From: Planctomycetota bacterium
Lineage (GTDB): Bacteria > Planctomycetota > Phycisphaerae > WQYP01
Length of the DNA: 64,000 bases
Reading direction: 5' to 3'
Assembly (NCBI GenBank): GCA_021790385.1
Contig: JAJYDW010000009.1
Location: forward strand, 1-64,000
How positions within the stretch are numbered: position 1 is the stretch's first letter; each line of letters starts with the position of its first letter. The translations under genes and the position numbers were made by a program. The notes beneath the pieces are model-generated. The model saw nothing but the letters and a program-made list of their open reading frames with translations, did no database searches and was not told the origin of the DNA. Below are positions 35,522 through 45,508 of the stretch, piece after piece.

Positions 35522-38509
35522 CTAAACAATGCCATTACGTTTGCGAATAATCCACTCCACCATCACCACCAGCGTAAAGAGAATAAGAAATATAAATTGC
35601 AGCAGCTTGGTGTAAAAGCTGTGCGGATTGCCGAAAAATCCGGACTGTTCCGGAATATGCAGGGTTCTTTTAAGGTTCGGTATTTGCCTGGCCAGTAAGG
35701 CGGCAAAAGGACCGGGCAAAGCGATACCATTACCGGCGGCTGCAATTCGCAACATTTGCGCCGGGTCACTGGCAGTATCCAACATTTCCAAATCCGGCCG
35801 TGGCCGGATCCAAAAGGGAAGAGATTTCACTGTGGCGGTCGGGTCGTCTTTGAGCAGCAAACTCACCGGCGGACCGCGGAGTGTGAGCCGGTAGTGGCCT
35901 GATGATAGCCCACTGATGGAGGCTTCATAAAATCCGGGGGAGCCTGGTACACCAATCATCCTGGCGGATGCTACGACCCCACCGGAAGGTGCCGCCGCAT
36001 TAACCGAAGATGGAATTTTCCGGACGATTGCCCGGAACGCCAGGCCTGTTTCCGGCAGAAGATTTTCTCCCAGCACACGCGCCCGGACGCGCACCATTCG
36101 CCCCATCCGAAAAGCATGATGGTTCAACCCAAAGCGGACATACCGTCCACCGGCGGGCAGTTGCGACCCCACCGCCCAACGCAGTACCTGGGACCATAAG
36201 ACGTTTTGGAGATTGTCCCCCCCCACCTGCCGCAGCCGCCAACTTTCGTCGCTGGCCAGATACAACACCCGCCCAGAACCCACGGACATGGTTGCCAGCA
36301 GCGCCCGGTGTTTGGACGTTAGACCGTTATGAGCGACATTGGCCCCTGGGTCTCCAATAGCCCATAGCACCCGGGCGGCGGGTTTGACATGCGTTTGGCG
36401 GCTGTGCCAGTACCAACGCGGCATATCGCGCCACAACTGGGCGTTGTGCCCGTGGGTTAAACCAAACTGGCCAAAACTGGAACTTAAGCCTTCCGCGGTG
36501 AGTTGCGGCACAAAACCTCGCCGAAACTGCTCTTCGAGTACGGCCGGAGACCAATGGCTGGTCGGCTTGACCGGCAGCAAGGATTGCAGCGGCATACCGA
36601 TGTAGTCTCCCGGCATGTGCTGAGGACCGGCGATGAGCACCAGTGCCGCACCGCGATTTTTAACCGCGGCCACAATGGCCTGTTGATCGGCGATATTGAG
36701 CACGCGTGGCGGCACATCGCCGATAATAATGAGGTTGTAAACCATCCACTGCTTAATCGTTTGCGGCAGAATTTGCGCCAGATAGCTGGGATTTTTGGGA
36801 AACGCCTGCAACGCCGGCGGTGCCTGGATTCCCGGAATTTTTACGGGATGCAGAAGAATGGCCTGCAAGTGCACCCGCGGATTGCGGGAAAAATATTTGA
36901 CCAGATATTGATAATCCCATCCCGGCTGATCATCCACCAGCAGCACCTGCAGCTTATCACGCCGCACCGTTACCCGAAAATGCCGCACCGTACCCATGCG
37001 ATTGAGCACTCCCGGAATGGGCAGAATATGGATGGTATACCGATAGCCCCCCGCCAGCGGTGGATGATCTTGAAAGACTACAGGCTCAAGAACATCCGGA
37101 CTATGAGCCTTGATAACTTTAGACTCCAGGAGTTTTTTTCCGCGTAGAAATTCCAACCGCACTACTTTGCCGCTCAGGCCGGTAATATGAATAAGGGCGG
37201 TAGCCTTCACCACGGAATGTTTATATATCCAACCGGGAGCTTGAATCTGTTTAATCGTGGCTGCCGGCGCCGCTTTGTCCGAACCTACCACCAGGGTAAA
37301 AACTTTCATGCCGCGCACGGCCAGAAGCCGGGCAATTTCCGCCGGGGCAGGCCCCGCATTTTGCCGCCCGTCCGAAACAACGACCACGCTGGAAGCCCGG
37401 CCATTGGCTGCGCGCTGGGCCACAGCTTGAAGCCCGGCGGCGAGATTGGTCTGCTTGGCTGTTGAGGACATCGCGCTTTGCAACACCTGATTGGCATTGC
37501 CAGGCGTTAAAGTGCCGGCCGCCACACCACGGGCGCCGAAACTGACCACCCGCACCCGATAGCGTTTGTACAACTGAGGAAAAGCCACCTGTACCTTCGG
37601 CGGGCGGTAGCTCAAAATAGCCTGCGCCAATTCCGAGCGCGTCATCATGCCCACCCGGGCCAAAGCCTGCGACACCTGCTGATTCCCGGCGTGAGCCGCC
37701 AGGAAAGCTTGATCTTGGTAATTGGCAGCGGCGTTTAAATTCTGCAACACCAGATCCATGTTAATGCGCATGGCCCGCCAGGGAAGCGTCTGCTGAGGCA
37801 GCGGATTTTTAGCCTGTTGAACCTGCTTGATGATGGTAGTCATCATCGCTTGCAGCCGAATTATTCCAGCGTGTAGAGCAGCACTTTCCTGATGGCCTAA
37901 ACCCGTGCTCAGGCTATCCGCCACCGCCTTAAATTGGTTTCGCCAGGCACGCAGCCGATGGAGAAATTGCTGATCCACGTGTGATGCCGCCAATCCGATA
38001 CTAAAACGGCTGCGGCGCTGCAACTGGGCAAAACGCGAAAGCTCCTGACTTATAATGCTCAAACGGGCCAGGTCCATATCCGTCGAGTCGGACCACACGC
38101 CTGGGGAGATATAACCTAATTGACAAGCCCAACGCAACTGCGCCACGTGCGAACCCTGTGGATCGGTCAGGGCCATCGACTGGCTGCGATCCAGCACCAG
38201 CCAGAGTGTGCCGGCGGAATGAACGTCATGCGTCCAGCGGAGAGTGGGCCGTAAAAGCAGCAGCACCAACAGGAGGACCAGAGCCAGGCGTAAAATCAAA
38301 AGTAATACCAGCGTTCGCCGGGGCACCAGGGATTTCTGGGCCTGATACAGATATACAATCAAGCCCATGCAAACTACTGCGGCCAGTATGATGAGCCAAA
38401 GACCAAGGGCCGGCAGCACAGAAAGATGCCAGCCGGAATTACCCGCTGTTTTAGCGGCCGATTCGACTGCGGCCCTGGCTGCGGTTGTTGCTTGCATGGC
38501 AGTGCTCAT
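35522..38509 (-). CDS. Membrane protein with VWA and glutamine-amidotransferase-like domains
   Basis: About 995 residues. Two N-terminal membrane helices (LPALGLWLIILAAVVCMGLI and LLLILRLALVLLLVLLLL) precede a VWA-like domain with the metal motif DRSQS (LWLVLDRSQSMALTD). Near 530-640 a class-I amidotransferase-like fold begins (VQVLLVDDQPGWDYQYLVKY), and one helix at the C-terminus anchors the protein (FIFLILFTLVVMVEWII). The frame is open to 38536; ATG 38509 follows AGGAT and is preferred. In aerotolerance-type operons such proteins probably act at the periplasmic face with MoxR. Confidence 0.82.
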   Translation of the reverse strand: MSTAMQATTAARAAVESAAKTAGNSGWHLSVLPALGLWLIILAAVVCMGLIVYLYQAQKSLVPRRTLVLLLILRLALVLLLVLLLLRPTLRWTHDVHSAGTLWLVLDRSQSMALTDPQGSHVAQLRWACQLGYISPGVWSDSTDMDLARLSIISQELSRFAQLQRRSRFSIGLAASHVDQQFLHRLRAWRNQFKAVADSLSTGLGHQESAALHAGIIRLQAMMTTIIKQVQQAKNPLPQQTLPWRAMRINMDLVLQNLNAAANYQDQAFLAAHAGNQQVSQALARVGMMTRSELAQAILSYRPPKVQVAFPQLYKRYRVRVVSFGARGVAAGTLTPGNANQVLQSAMSSTAKQTNLAAGLQAVAQRAANGRASSVVVVSDGRQNAGPAPAEIARLLAVRGMKVFTLVVGSDKAAPAATIKQIQAPGWIYKHSVVKATALIHITGLSGKVVRLEFLRGKKLLESKVIKAHSPDVLEPVVFQDHPPLAGGYRYTIHILPIPGVLNRMGTVRHFRVTVRRDKLQVLLVDDQPGWDYQYLVKYFSRNPRVHLQAILLHPVKIPGIQAPPALQAFPKNPSYLAQILPQTIKQWMVYNLIIIGDVPPRVLNIADQQAIVAAVKNRGAALVLIAGPQHMPGDYIGMPLQSLLPVKPTSHWSPAVLEEQFRRGFVPQLTAEGLSSSFGQFGLTHGHNAQLWRDMPRWYWHSRQTHVKPAARVLWAIGDPGANVAHNGLTSKHRALLATMSVGSGRVLYLASDESWRLRQVGGDNLQNVLWSQVLRWAVGSQLPAGGRYVRFGLNHHAFRMGRMVRVRARVLGENLLPETGLAFRAIVRKIPSSVNAAAPSGGVVASARMIGVPGSPGFYEASISGLSSGHYRLTLRGPPVSLLLKDDPTATVKSLPFWIRPRPDLEMLDTASDPAQMLRIAAAGNGIALPGPFAALLARQIPNLKRTLHIPEQSGFFGNPHSFYTKLLQFIFLILFTLVVMVEWIIRKRNGIV

Positions 38510-38563
38510 ATCCTGCAACTCCCTGCGGACAGCCACGCACCCGCCGATGGTCGGCGCGTAGAC

Positions 38564-40789
38564 TTAGACCTTGGCATTGGACACCTCCTGAGGCACGGTC
38601 ACCAGAGGCGACGCCAGCAACCGACGACACAACAATACCTCACCGATCAACATGGCCATCACCAACAGAGCCAGCCACGGCCAAAGATCCACGCCCACCA
38701 GCACACTGCTAAGCACACCGGGAATTTGCGCCGGTTTGATCACGCCGTTGATATAGTGCTGGTGGGTCAGCCAACTCAGGTCGGCCTTGGACACAAGCAG
38801 CGGATCCAACGCACTGGAATCAATGGCGACACTGTAATATACCGGCTGCGGAATGACCACCGGTTTAAACACCGCCTGATATAATCCCGGCAACTGGGTG
38901 TGATTATAAACCATCAGGTATTTACCTTCCGCGGTAATTTGCGGTTGCACTGCGACTGCAACCCCCGCCGGATTGATGATTTTGGCACTTTGCACGGTGG
39001 GCTTCACCGGCCCGGTCCAGACAATGGCATCACCAGGTTTTAAAAAGTGCCGCCGGGTATGTTGATTACCGCCCAGCGCCAGGGCATAAACGCATTGATC
39101 GACCAGAGGGACAAAACTACCGGCGGCGGTGGGCCAATCATTCCAGGAACCATCTACAGGCGTAGACCAGATCACGACCTTGCCGCCTTCAATGCCCATA
39201 GATTTTTCGAGAATAATCGGATCTCCCACGGCGGTTGCCAGCAGAACTTTCACCAGCGGGCTGGCCGGCGTAAGCTGCCACCATTTCGACAGAGTTACGC
39301 CCACAATCATGTTGCGGTTCAAGGCTGCCAGAATATGAACTATGGAATTACCAGGATGTTTAATCACCAGCATGGGACTGGTGGAAGCGTGTACCAGCGG
39401 CCCCAGGCCGGCCACCGAAAACCCTGCCGCAGGTAAGGCCTTATTCACCAATGACGGCGTGGTGTTTCGGCCCAAAATAAACCAGACCCCATGACCGGCG
39501 CGGGCATAATCACCAAGGTTTGCCAACAGCCGCTGCGGCATGGCGACCGGATCGTTGACAACTACGACTGCGTAGTGTGCAAGCTGCAGTCTTTGCGCCG
39601 TAGAAATGCTTACCACCCGCGGCTGAATCAGGGCCTTGCGGGCCATTGCTGAAGAAAATGGCTGCATTGCCGCCTGCAAAAAACGGCTGGCCCTGAACCC
39701 CCCGGTGTTCACCGCCTGGCTATCAATAATAAGTACTGGAAGATGTCTGCGAACGTGGACGGACGCAATCGCATGGTTATCTGCGGACAAAGCGTCATGC
39801 ACATCGGCCTGCACCTTCACCCAGTGGGATCCGGCATTGTTGAAACGATAACGAAAGGCAATCGTCTGCGACTTGCCCGCAGCCAGATCAGCGATAATCC
39901 GCTCTGTGACTATTTTACCGTTGACCAGAAAATGGATAGGCACGTGCGACAACGGCAAGGGTCCGGAATTGCTGATGCTCACGGAAAGCCGCACCGGACG
40001 ACCTACACCCACCAGCGCCGGCTGAATGTGAATGGATCCGACGGATAAATTGGACAAGGTCGGGGTGACGTGCACCGGCACATCGTAAACCAGTATTTTC
40101 CCCGGGCCGGACGGGCCGCGACGCATGAATTGCCGCCATAGCGAAGGATGGTCCACCTGCCACGAAATCGCCCGCTGGTTGGATAACACCAGAATCACTT
40201 TCTGAAAATTACTGCCGCGGTTGACCATACGCCGGGCCATAGAAATGGCAGCGGGAATGGAGGAACCGGTGAGGCCGGGTGGCTGGTGGCTCAGCGGGCG
40301 GAGGAATTGCCGCCGTAACGCCGCTTGATCCGAAGCAAGGACGGGCAATTTGGAAAGCGACACCGGCCGGTGTTCCGCCAGAATGACCGACAGCGTGTCC
40401 GCCGGGCGCAACAGGGCCATCACGCGGCGCAGAACCTGCGTTTGTTTCTGGAAGTCGGTCTGCCCGCTGCCTCTTAAGCCGGAGGAAATGGAGTGGTCCA
40501 TCACCACAGCAATATCGCTGGTAGCATGGGAGGAAAACGGATTCAGGTGTCCAGCCCCGAGTATCGGCCGGGCCAGCAAGAATGCCAGAAGAGCCAGCAG
40601 GGCAATGCGCAGCAGCAATAGCAACCATTCTTCAATGGTACGCCGACGTCGTTGCTGAATGGAAGACTCTTCCAGAAACATCATCGCTCCCCATGGAATA
40701 GGCGTAGTGCGATGACGGTGCAATAGATGAATCACTATCGGCACACCGGCAGCCAGCAGACCCAGCAGCAAAATCGGCATTTCAATCAT
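38564..40789 (-). CDS. BatA-type VWA membrane protein
   Basis: 741 residues. The N-terminus (PILLLGLLAAGVPIVIHLLH, then PWGAMMFLEES) is the aerotolerance-regulator (BatA) N-terminal domain, followed by a membrane helix and a VWA domain with the metal motif DHSIS and ADTLSVILAEHRPVS. Later parts are Ig-like beta sandwiches (LVGVGRPVRLSVSISNSG) and a ThuA/amidotransferase-like segment, with a C-terminal membrane helix (LALLVMAMLIGEVLL). It overlaps the DUF58 gene by one base, so the two are coupled. Confidence 0.88.
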   Translation of the reverse strand: MIEMPILLLGLLAAGVPIVIHLLHRHRTTPIPWGAMMFLEESSIQQRRRRTIEEWLLLLLRIALLALLAFLLARPILGAGHLNPFSSHATSDIAVVMDHSISSGLRGSGQTDFQKQTQVLRRVMALLRPADTLSVILAEHRPVSLSKLPVLASDQAALRRQFLRPLSHQPPGLTGSSIPAAISMARRMVNRGSNFQKVILVLSNQRAISWQVDHPSLWRQFMRRGPSGPGKILVYDVPVHVTPTLSNLSVGSIHIQPALVGVGRPVRLSVSISNSGPLPLSHVPIHFLVNGKIVTERIIADLAAGKSQTIAFRYRFNNAGSHWVKVQADVHDALSADNHAIASVHVRRHLPVLIIDSQAVNTGGFRASRFLQAAMQPFSSAMARKALIQPRVVSISTAQRLQLAHYAVVVVNDPVAMPQRLLANLGDYARAGHGVWFILGRNTTPSLVNKALPAAGFSVAGLGPLVHASTSPMLVIKHPGNSIVHILAALNRNMIVGVTLSKWWQLTPASPLVKVLLATAVGDPIILEKSMGIEGGKVVIWSTPVDGSWNDWPTAAGSFVPLVDQCVYALALGGNQHTRRHFLKPGDAIVWTGPVKPTVQSAKIINPAGVAVAVQPQITAEGKYLMVYNHTQLPGLYQAVFKPVVIPQPVYYSVAIDSSALDPLLVSKADLSWLTHQHYINGVIKPAQIPGVLSSVLVGVDLWPWLALLVMAMLIGEVLLCRRLLASPLVTVPQEVSNAKV

Positions 40790-41736
40790 CAGCAGCGTCT
40801 CTCATACATACGCTGGGCCAGATAAGCCGTCAGTGCCTGATCAAAAGGCTCTTTGGTATTGAGTACAGCCCGGCTGATGCGCAACGAGTTGGCAGCTTCA
40901 TGAATGGCCGCCATGTGTTCCCGCAGCCTGGCCATGTACCCGGCGCGAACCAGGGAAGGATCGAGCCGCAACTGGTGGCTGCTGCGTTCCAGATTTTCAA
41001 AAAGCGTCCACTTCCGGAAGGGAAAATTTATCTCATCATCGGCCATCACTTGCAACAGCAACAGTTCATGCCGACGATGGCGAAAATGGTGCAAAGCCTC
41101 AATCAAGTCGTCGCTTTTCTCAAAGCAATCACTGATCAAAATCACCAGGCCTCGATGGCCGAGGCGCTCGGCCACTTCATGGAGCCGCGGGGCCAGCGAT
41201 GATTCACCGCCGGATTCGGATTCTTCCAAAGCCTCAATGATATTCATCAGATGCGACGGTGCACTGCGCGGGGGAATAAATTTTCGAATCTGGTTGTCCA
41301 GAGTGATCAGGCCCACCGAATCCTGCTGCCGCAGTGCCAGGTACGCCAGACAAGTCACCAGAAACTGGCCATAGCGCATTTTGCTAAGCGGTTCATTGAC
41401 GCCACGGTACTTCATGGATCCACTGACATCCAGCACAATATGCGCCTGCAGATTGGTATTGACTTCGTACTGCTTGATGTAATAGCGATCGGCCTTGGCA
41501 AAAACCCGCCAGTCGATGCGTTTGATGTCATCACCGGGCACATATTGACGATGCTGGGCAAAATCAATGGCAAACCCCAGATGGTTGGACCGGTGCAAAC
41601 CCTGCACGTAACCATCCATAAATTGCCGGGCCACCAGTTCCAACCGGCTGATCCGGCCCAGCGCCGCCGGATCCAGCAGGCTCGACGGTGCAACCCGCAC
41701 CGCGGCCGGAGATAATGTTGCGTTTTCAAGTGCCAT
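40789..41736 (-). CDS. DUF58 family protein
   Basis: About 315 residues. DDIKRIDWRVFAKADRYYIK followed by HIVLDVSGSMKY is the DUF58 signature (the I-D-W-x-x-x-A block and a VWA-like D-x-S-x-S). The C-terminal half has LVILISDCFEKSDDL. Cytoplasmic. DUF58 proteins pair with MoxR ATPases. The frame opens at a GTG (41742); the ATG at 41736 has GGGTG upstream and is preferred. Confidence 0.92.
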   Translation of the reverse strand: MALENATLSPAAVRVAPSSLLDPAALGRISRLELVARQFMDGYVQGLHRSNHLGFAIDFAQHRQYVPGDDIKRIDWRVFAKADRYYIKQYEVNTNLQAHIVLDVSGSMKYRGVNEPLSKMRYGQFLVTCLAYLALRQQDSVGLITLDNQIRKFIPPRSAPSHLMNIIEALEESESGGESSLAPRLHEVAERLGHRGLVILISDCFEKSDDLIEALHHFRHRRHELLLLQVMADDEINFPFRKWTLFENLERSSHQLRLDPSLVRAGYMARLREHMAAIHEAANSLRISRAVLNTKEPFDQALTAYLAQRMYERRC

Positions 41737-41812
41737 GGTCACCCGGTATTACTTGAAGTTGATCGTTAGCATGCCGATGCTGCCGGTGCAGTGGAATCCG
41801 CCGGCCGGAGCA

Positions 41813-42910
41813 TCACACGGTCGCCGCCAAAGAAGAAGCCCCCTGCGAGCGCGGTATCTCGCGCAGCAGCCGATCAATGATCTTGTCACTGCTCAAGCCC
41901 GCCGCTTCCGCACTAAACGTGGTGAGAATCCGATGGCGCAGCACGGGATGGGCCATCTGCGCAATATCTTCCGTCGTAACATGGACCCGGCCGTGCAGAA
42001 TTGAACGGGCCTTACCCGCCATAATCAGGTAGATACCCGCCCGCGGCCCGGCCCCCCATTGAATCGATTCGCGGATAAACGCCGGCGCATCTTTTTCATG
42101 GGGGCGCGTGGCCCGCACCAGATCGCGGGCATAGGCATACACATGGTCCGCCACCGGAACACGCCGAACAATCTGCTGGAGTTGAATCACCGCCGCCGCA
42201 TCCAGCAGCTTGTTCACGGCAGGACGATAATTGGTGGTCGCCTGCTTCATGATCTGCACTTCTTCATCCGCAGTCGGGTAATTCACCACGGTCATGAACA
42301 TGAACCGGTCCAACTGGGCTTCCGGCAGGGGATAGGTACCTTCCTGCTCAATCGGGTTCTGTGTGGCCAGCACAAAAAATGGTTCCGGCAATTCATAAGT
42401 ATGCTCCCCTGCGGTAACCCGGTGTTCCTGCATGGCTTCCAGGAGAGCGGCCTGGGTTTTGGGCGGGGTACGATTGATTTCGTCTGCCAGAATCATGCTG
42501 GCAAAAATCGGGCCGCGTACAAATCGAAACGATCGCCGCCCCGTGGTGTGGTCTTCTTCCAGCACATCGGTTCCAGTGATATCCGAAGGCATTAAATCGG
42601 GAGTGAACTGCACCCTTTTGAACGGCAGATTCATGACATCGCTGATGGTTTTGACCAGCAGCGTTTTCGCCAAACCCGGCACGCCCACCAGCAGGACGTG
42701 CCCCTGGCAGAACATCGCCGTCACCACCTGCTCAACAACCTCATGTTGTCCCACAATAACCTTGCCGAGTTGCTCGCACATACTGCGATAGGCCCGTGCT
42801 AATTCGTCCACAGCCTGTAAATCCGAGCCGGTTACACCCGCCCGTCCCGCCATGGAGGGCAATTTAATAACCGGGGGGGTTGACGTGCCAAGTGGTGTAG
42901 AGTCGGTCAT
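41813..42910 (-). CDS. MoxR-family AAA+ ATPase
   Basis: 365 residues, the family size. Walker A GVPGLAKTLLVKTISDV near residue 80, Walker B ILADEINRTPPKTQAALLEA, and ATQNPIEQEGTYPLPEAQLDRF downstream with the sensor-1 Asn and arginine-finger region. MoxR ATPases act as chaperones for VWA proteins. It is the first gene of the operon (MoxR, DUF58, two VWA proteins, DUF4175, toroid protein), with AAAGG before ATG. Confidence 0.95.
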   Translation of the reverse strand: MTDSTPLGTSTPPVIKLPSMAGRAGVTGSDLQAVDELARAYRSMCEQLGKVIVGQHEVVEQVVTAMFCQGHVLLVGVPGLAKTLLVKTISDVMNLPFKRVQFTPDLMPSDITGTDVLEEDHTTGRRSFRFVRGPIFASMILADEINRTPPKTQAALLEAMQEHRVTAGEHTYELPEPFFVLATQNPIEQEGTYPLPEAQLDRFMFMTVVNYPTADEEVQIMKQATTNYRPAVNKLLDAAAVIQLQQIVRRVPVADHVYAYARDLVRATRPHEKDAPAFIRESIQWGAGPRAGIYLIMAGKARSILHGRVHVTTEDIAQMAHPVLRHRILTTFSAEAAGLSSDKIIDRLLREIPRSQGASSLAATV

Positions 42911-43211
42911 TCAAATTTCCTTTAAAATGCCCTGTAAAACAACCCGTCAATACGAATCTAAACGCATTTTACCACGCTTTATTGCTTAAGAGAGTGAATA
43001 CCAAAACTAATAAAAGGTGTAAAAACAGTTGGGCGGCGATGGTTGGCGCATTGGCCATCGGAGACCGGCGTCATGGAGATTGCGAAGCCCGCCTACTCGA
43101 TGAGATACATTTCCACCTCCATCGAGCAAGAGGTTACAATGGTTATGATGATGTATTGCACAAGGCAGAACACAGTTGCCGAACGCAGACCTAAGTATAC
43201 CTTTTGACGGA
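42911..43211. other. Gap between divergent genes
   Basis: Divergent promoters of the MoxR operon and the exonuclease gene are expected here. No clear consensus promoter or structured element is visible. Confidence 0.4.
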
Positions 43212-43733
43212 ATGGTCAGAATGATCAACTTCACCGCCATTGATTTTGAAACCGCCAACTATGAACGCAACAGCGCTTGCTCACTGGCCATGATCAAAGT
43301 TATGGATGGGGAAATAGTGGACCGGTGGTTTGCTCTGATCCGCCCCCCACCGGGTGACTTTGTATTCACCTATCTGCACGGCATATCGCCGGAGGATGTC
43401 GCTAGCGCCAAAACCTTTGGCGAACATTGGCCCGCGATCCAAATGTTCTGCAGTGACACACCGATGCTCGCCGCCCACAATGCGGCTTTTGACCGGGAAG
43501 TCTTGCAGGCCTGCTGCCGGTTTTATCACATTAAGCCGCCGCGTTATCAGTTTGTATGCACGGTGCAGGCAGCCCGCTGGGCCTGGCCCCGTTTACCGCG
43601 CCACACCCTCGACGCGGTCTGTCGCAAGGTGGACGTGCCGCTCAACCATCATGATGCCCAGTCTGATGCCCATGCCTGCGCACAAATTTTATTGCGTACC
43701 ATCAAAGCCGGATATCCGATCGGTTGCCGATGA
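43212..43733 (+). CDS. DEDDh-type 3'-5' exonuclease (DnaQ-like)
   Basis: About 173 residues. FTAIDFETANYERNSACS holds motif I (Asp-x-Glu), MLAAHNAAFDREVLQACC motif II, and HHDAQSDAHACAQILL motif III (His-x-x-x-x-Asp). All acidic residues for two-metal catalysis are present. Single-domain DnaQ-like enzymes proofread or trim RNA and DNA; the substrate is unknown. The frame opens at 43176; ATG 43212 or 43221 (close to the first conserved strand) are better starts. Convergent with purM. Confidence 0.88.
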   Translation: MVRMINFTAIDFETANYERNSACSLAMIKVMDGEIVDRWFALIRPPPGDFVFTYLHGISPEDVASAKTFGEHWPAIQMFCSDTPMLAAHNAAFDREVLQACCRFYHIKPPRYQFVCTVQAARWAWPRLPRHTLDAVCRKVDVPLNHHDAQSDAHACAQILLRTIKAGYPIGCR

Positions 43734-43762
43734 AGGCTGCATCCGGCCAGGAACCTGTTATT

Positions 43763-44845
43763 TCAGATCCATTCAAACTGACTTGCACCGTTGGCCTTTT
43801 TCACCTTACCCAAGAGGTATGGCGTTTCGCCCAACGTCCGCAGGTGAGCCATCATGGGCCTGGCGTAATCCGGCCTGACCACGATACAAAATCCGATGCC
43901 CATGTTAAACACGTTGAACATTTCCTGCTCATCCACGGGTCCGTTTTTCGCCAGCCAGGTAAAAATCGGCGGAACAGGCCAGGCATCCCGGCGCAGTCGC
44001 ACGCCCATGCCATCCGGCAATACCCGCGGCAAATTGCCGGGCAAACCCCCGCCGGTAATATGGCTCATGGCCCTGACGACATGCTTCACCTTGTATTTTT
44101 TCAACAGGGACAATACCGCTTTAACATAAATTCGCGTCGGCTTGAGCAACTCTTCGCCCAAAGTGCATTTGAATTCCTGAATAAAATCACCCGGAGTAAG
44201 GTGCAGCTTGTCAAAACATATCTTCCGGACCAAAGCGTAGCCATTGGAGTGAATACCGCTGCTGGCCAAGCCAATGACGCTATCGCCGATCTTGACTTCC
44301 GAGCCATCTAAAACCTTGTCCCGTTCGACCACCCCCACGGCAAAGCCGGCCATATCAAATTCGCCCGGTGCATAAACAGCAGGCATTTCCGCGGTTTCGC
44401 CGCCCAACAGAGCGGCCCCGGCTTCCACGCAACCATCGGAAATACCTTTGACCATTTCCGTGGTCGTGGCTGGATCCAGCTTATGCAAAGCCAGATAATC
44501 AAGGAAAAATAAAGGCTCTCCACCCTGCACAACCAAGTCGTTAACGCTCATGGCCACCAAATCGATGCCCACGGTGTCGTACTTTTTCATCTGGGCGGCG
44601 ATTTTTATTTTCGTCCCCACCCCGTCGGTACAGGCAATAAGCACCGGCTCGCGATAATTTCGGGCAAAAAGCTTTTCGTTGAAGTCCAAGCGGAAAAGCC
44701 CGGCGAAAGCTCCATACTTGCCCAACACCCGCGGTCCGTACGTTCGAGCACAGAGATGTTTTATCTGGTCGACCATTTCATCGCCGGCGTCAATATTGAC
44801 GCCGGCCTGTTTGTACGTGAGATTGCCAAGTTTCTGCTTTTTCAT
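43763..44845 (-). CDS. purM: Phosphoribosylformylglycinamidine cyclo-ligase (AIR synthetase)
   Basis: 360 residues, standard length. It closes the imidazole ring in purine synthesis, using ATP. Visible blocks: NLTYKQAGVNIDAGDEMV, LIACTDGVGTKIKIAAQM, AMSVNDLVVQGGEPLFFLDY, AGAALLGGETAEMPAVY, GLASSGIHSNGYALVRK and HITGGGLPGNLPRVLPDG, all in order and intact. Single gene here, no other pur genes beside it. Confidence 0.96.
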   Translation of the reverse strand: MKKQKLGNLTYKQAGVNIDAGDEMVDQIKHLCARTYGPRVLGKYGAFAGLFRLDFNEKLFARNYREPVLIACTDGVGTKIKIAAQMKKYDTVGIDLVAMSVNDLVVQGGEPLFFLDYLALHKLDPATTTEMVKGISDGCVEAGAALLGGETAEMPAVYAPGEFDMAGFAVGVVERDKVLDGSEVKIGDSVIGLASSGIHSNGYALVRKICFDKLHLTPGDFIQEFKCTLGEELLKPTRIYVKAVLSLLKKYKVKHVVRAMSHITGGGLPGNLPRVLPDGMGVRLRRDAWPVPPIFTWLAKNGPVDEQEMFNVFNMGIGFCIVVRPDYARPMMAHLRTLGETPYLLGKVKKANGASQFEWI

Positions 44846-44911
44846 CGGGCGAGAGTGTAGCAGAATATTGGCCGCCTTGCGAGTGTGCGGACCAGCCGCT
44901 GAATGCCTGCT

Positions 44912-45484
44912 TTATCGCGTGTTGTGCATCGCCATGAAAAACTCGTTCATGGCCGCATGCATCTGCGGATTCCCGCTGCTCAGGCCGCGGGCCATCATCT
45001 GCGGAAGCCGGGCGGCGAAATTACCGCCAGGTCCATGGCCGTGGCCGGGGCCAGGGCCATTGTTACCATTTTGCGGATGGGCGGCCTTCCACCTGGCATG
45101 CATTCTCATAAAGCGGGCTTTCATCTGGCGCACCACCGCCTGTTGCTGGGCCGGAGTGGCACGGGCAAAGGCGAGCAAAAAAGCCTCGAAATGGGCCCGG
45201 CGATTTTGCCACATGGCGCGACGCTGCGCCGGGGTCATTGTTCGCCATGCAGACCGATTAAAATGATGGCCGGGGTGAAACATGGGAAATTGCAGAGGTT
45301 TACCCGCATTTTGTGCCATAATTTTGGCGACTTCCGGCGAAAGCCCCGCCGCCCGCACCGTACTGGTAAAGAACATGCGTCCGTAAACCACTAAAACAGC
45401 CAGCACCAGCAGCGCTAATACAATCAAGGATCGCGAGTTGCGGCTGGACCGCTTCAGGCGGTCGATTATTCCGATTTTGGGCAT
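44912..45484 (-). CDS. Membrane-anchored His/Gly-rich protein of unknown function
   Basis: 190 residues. One membrane helix near 20-40 (LIVLALLVLAVLVVYG) anchors a basic helical domain (RTMTPAQRRAMWQNRRAHFE, TPAQQQAVVRQMKARFM) that resembles periplasmic Spy-like helical repeats with LTPAQ motifs. Near 140 is a His/Gly-rich loop (GPGPGHGHGPGG), possibly metal-binding. GGAG precedes the ATG. It follows the prepilin-type gene on the same strand. Confidence 0.6.
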   Translation of the reverse strand: MPKIGIIDRLKRSSRNSRSLIVLALLVLAVLVVYGRMFFTSTVRAAGLSPEVAKIMAQNAGKPLQFPMFHPGHHFNRSAWRTMTPAQRRAMWQNRRAHFEAFLLAFARATPAQQQAVVRQMKARFMRMHARWKAAHPQNGNNGPGPGHGHGPGGNFAARLPQMMARGLSSGNPQMHAAMNEFFMAMHNTR

Positions 45485-45508
45485 AAATATCTCCTTTTAG
45501 CCATGGTT

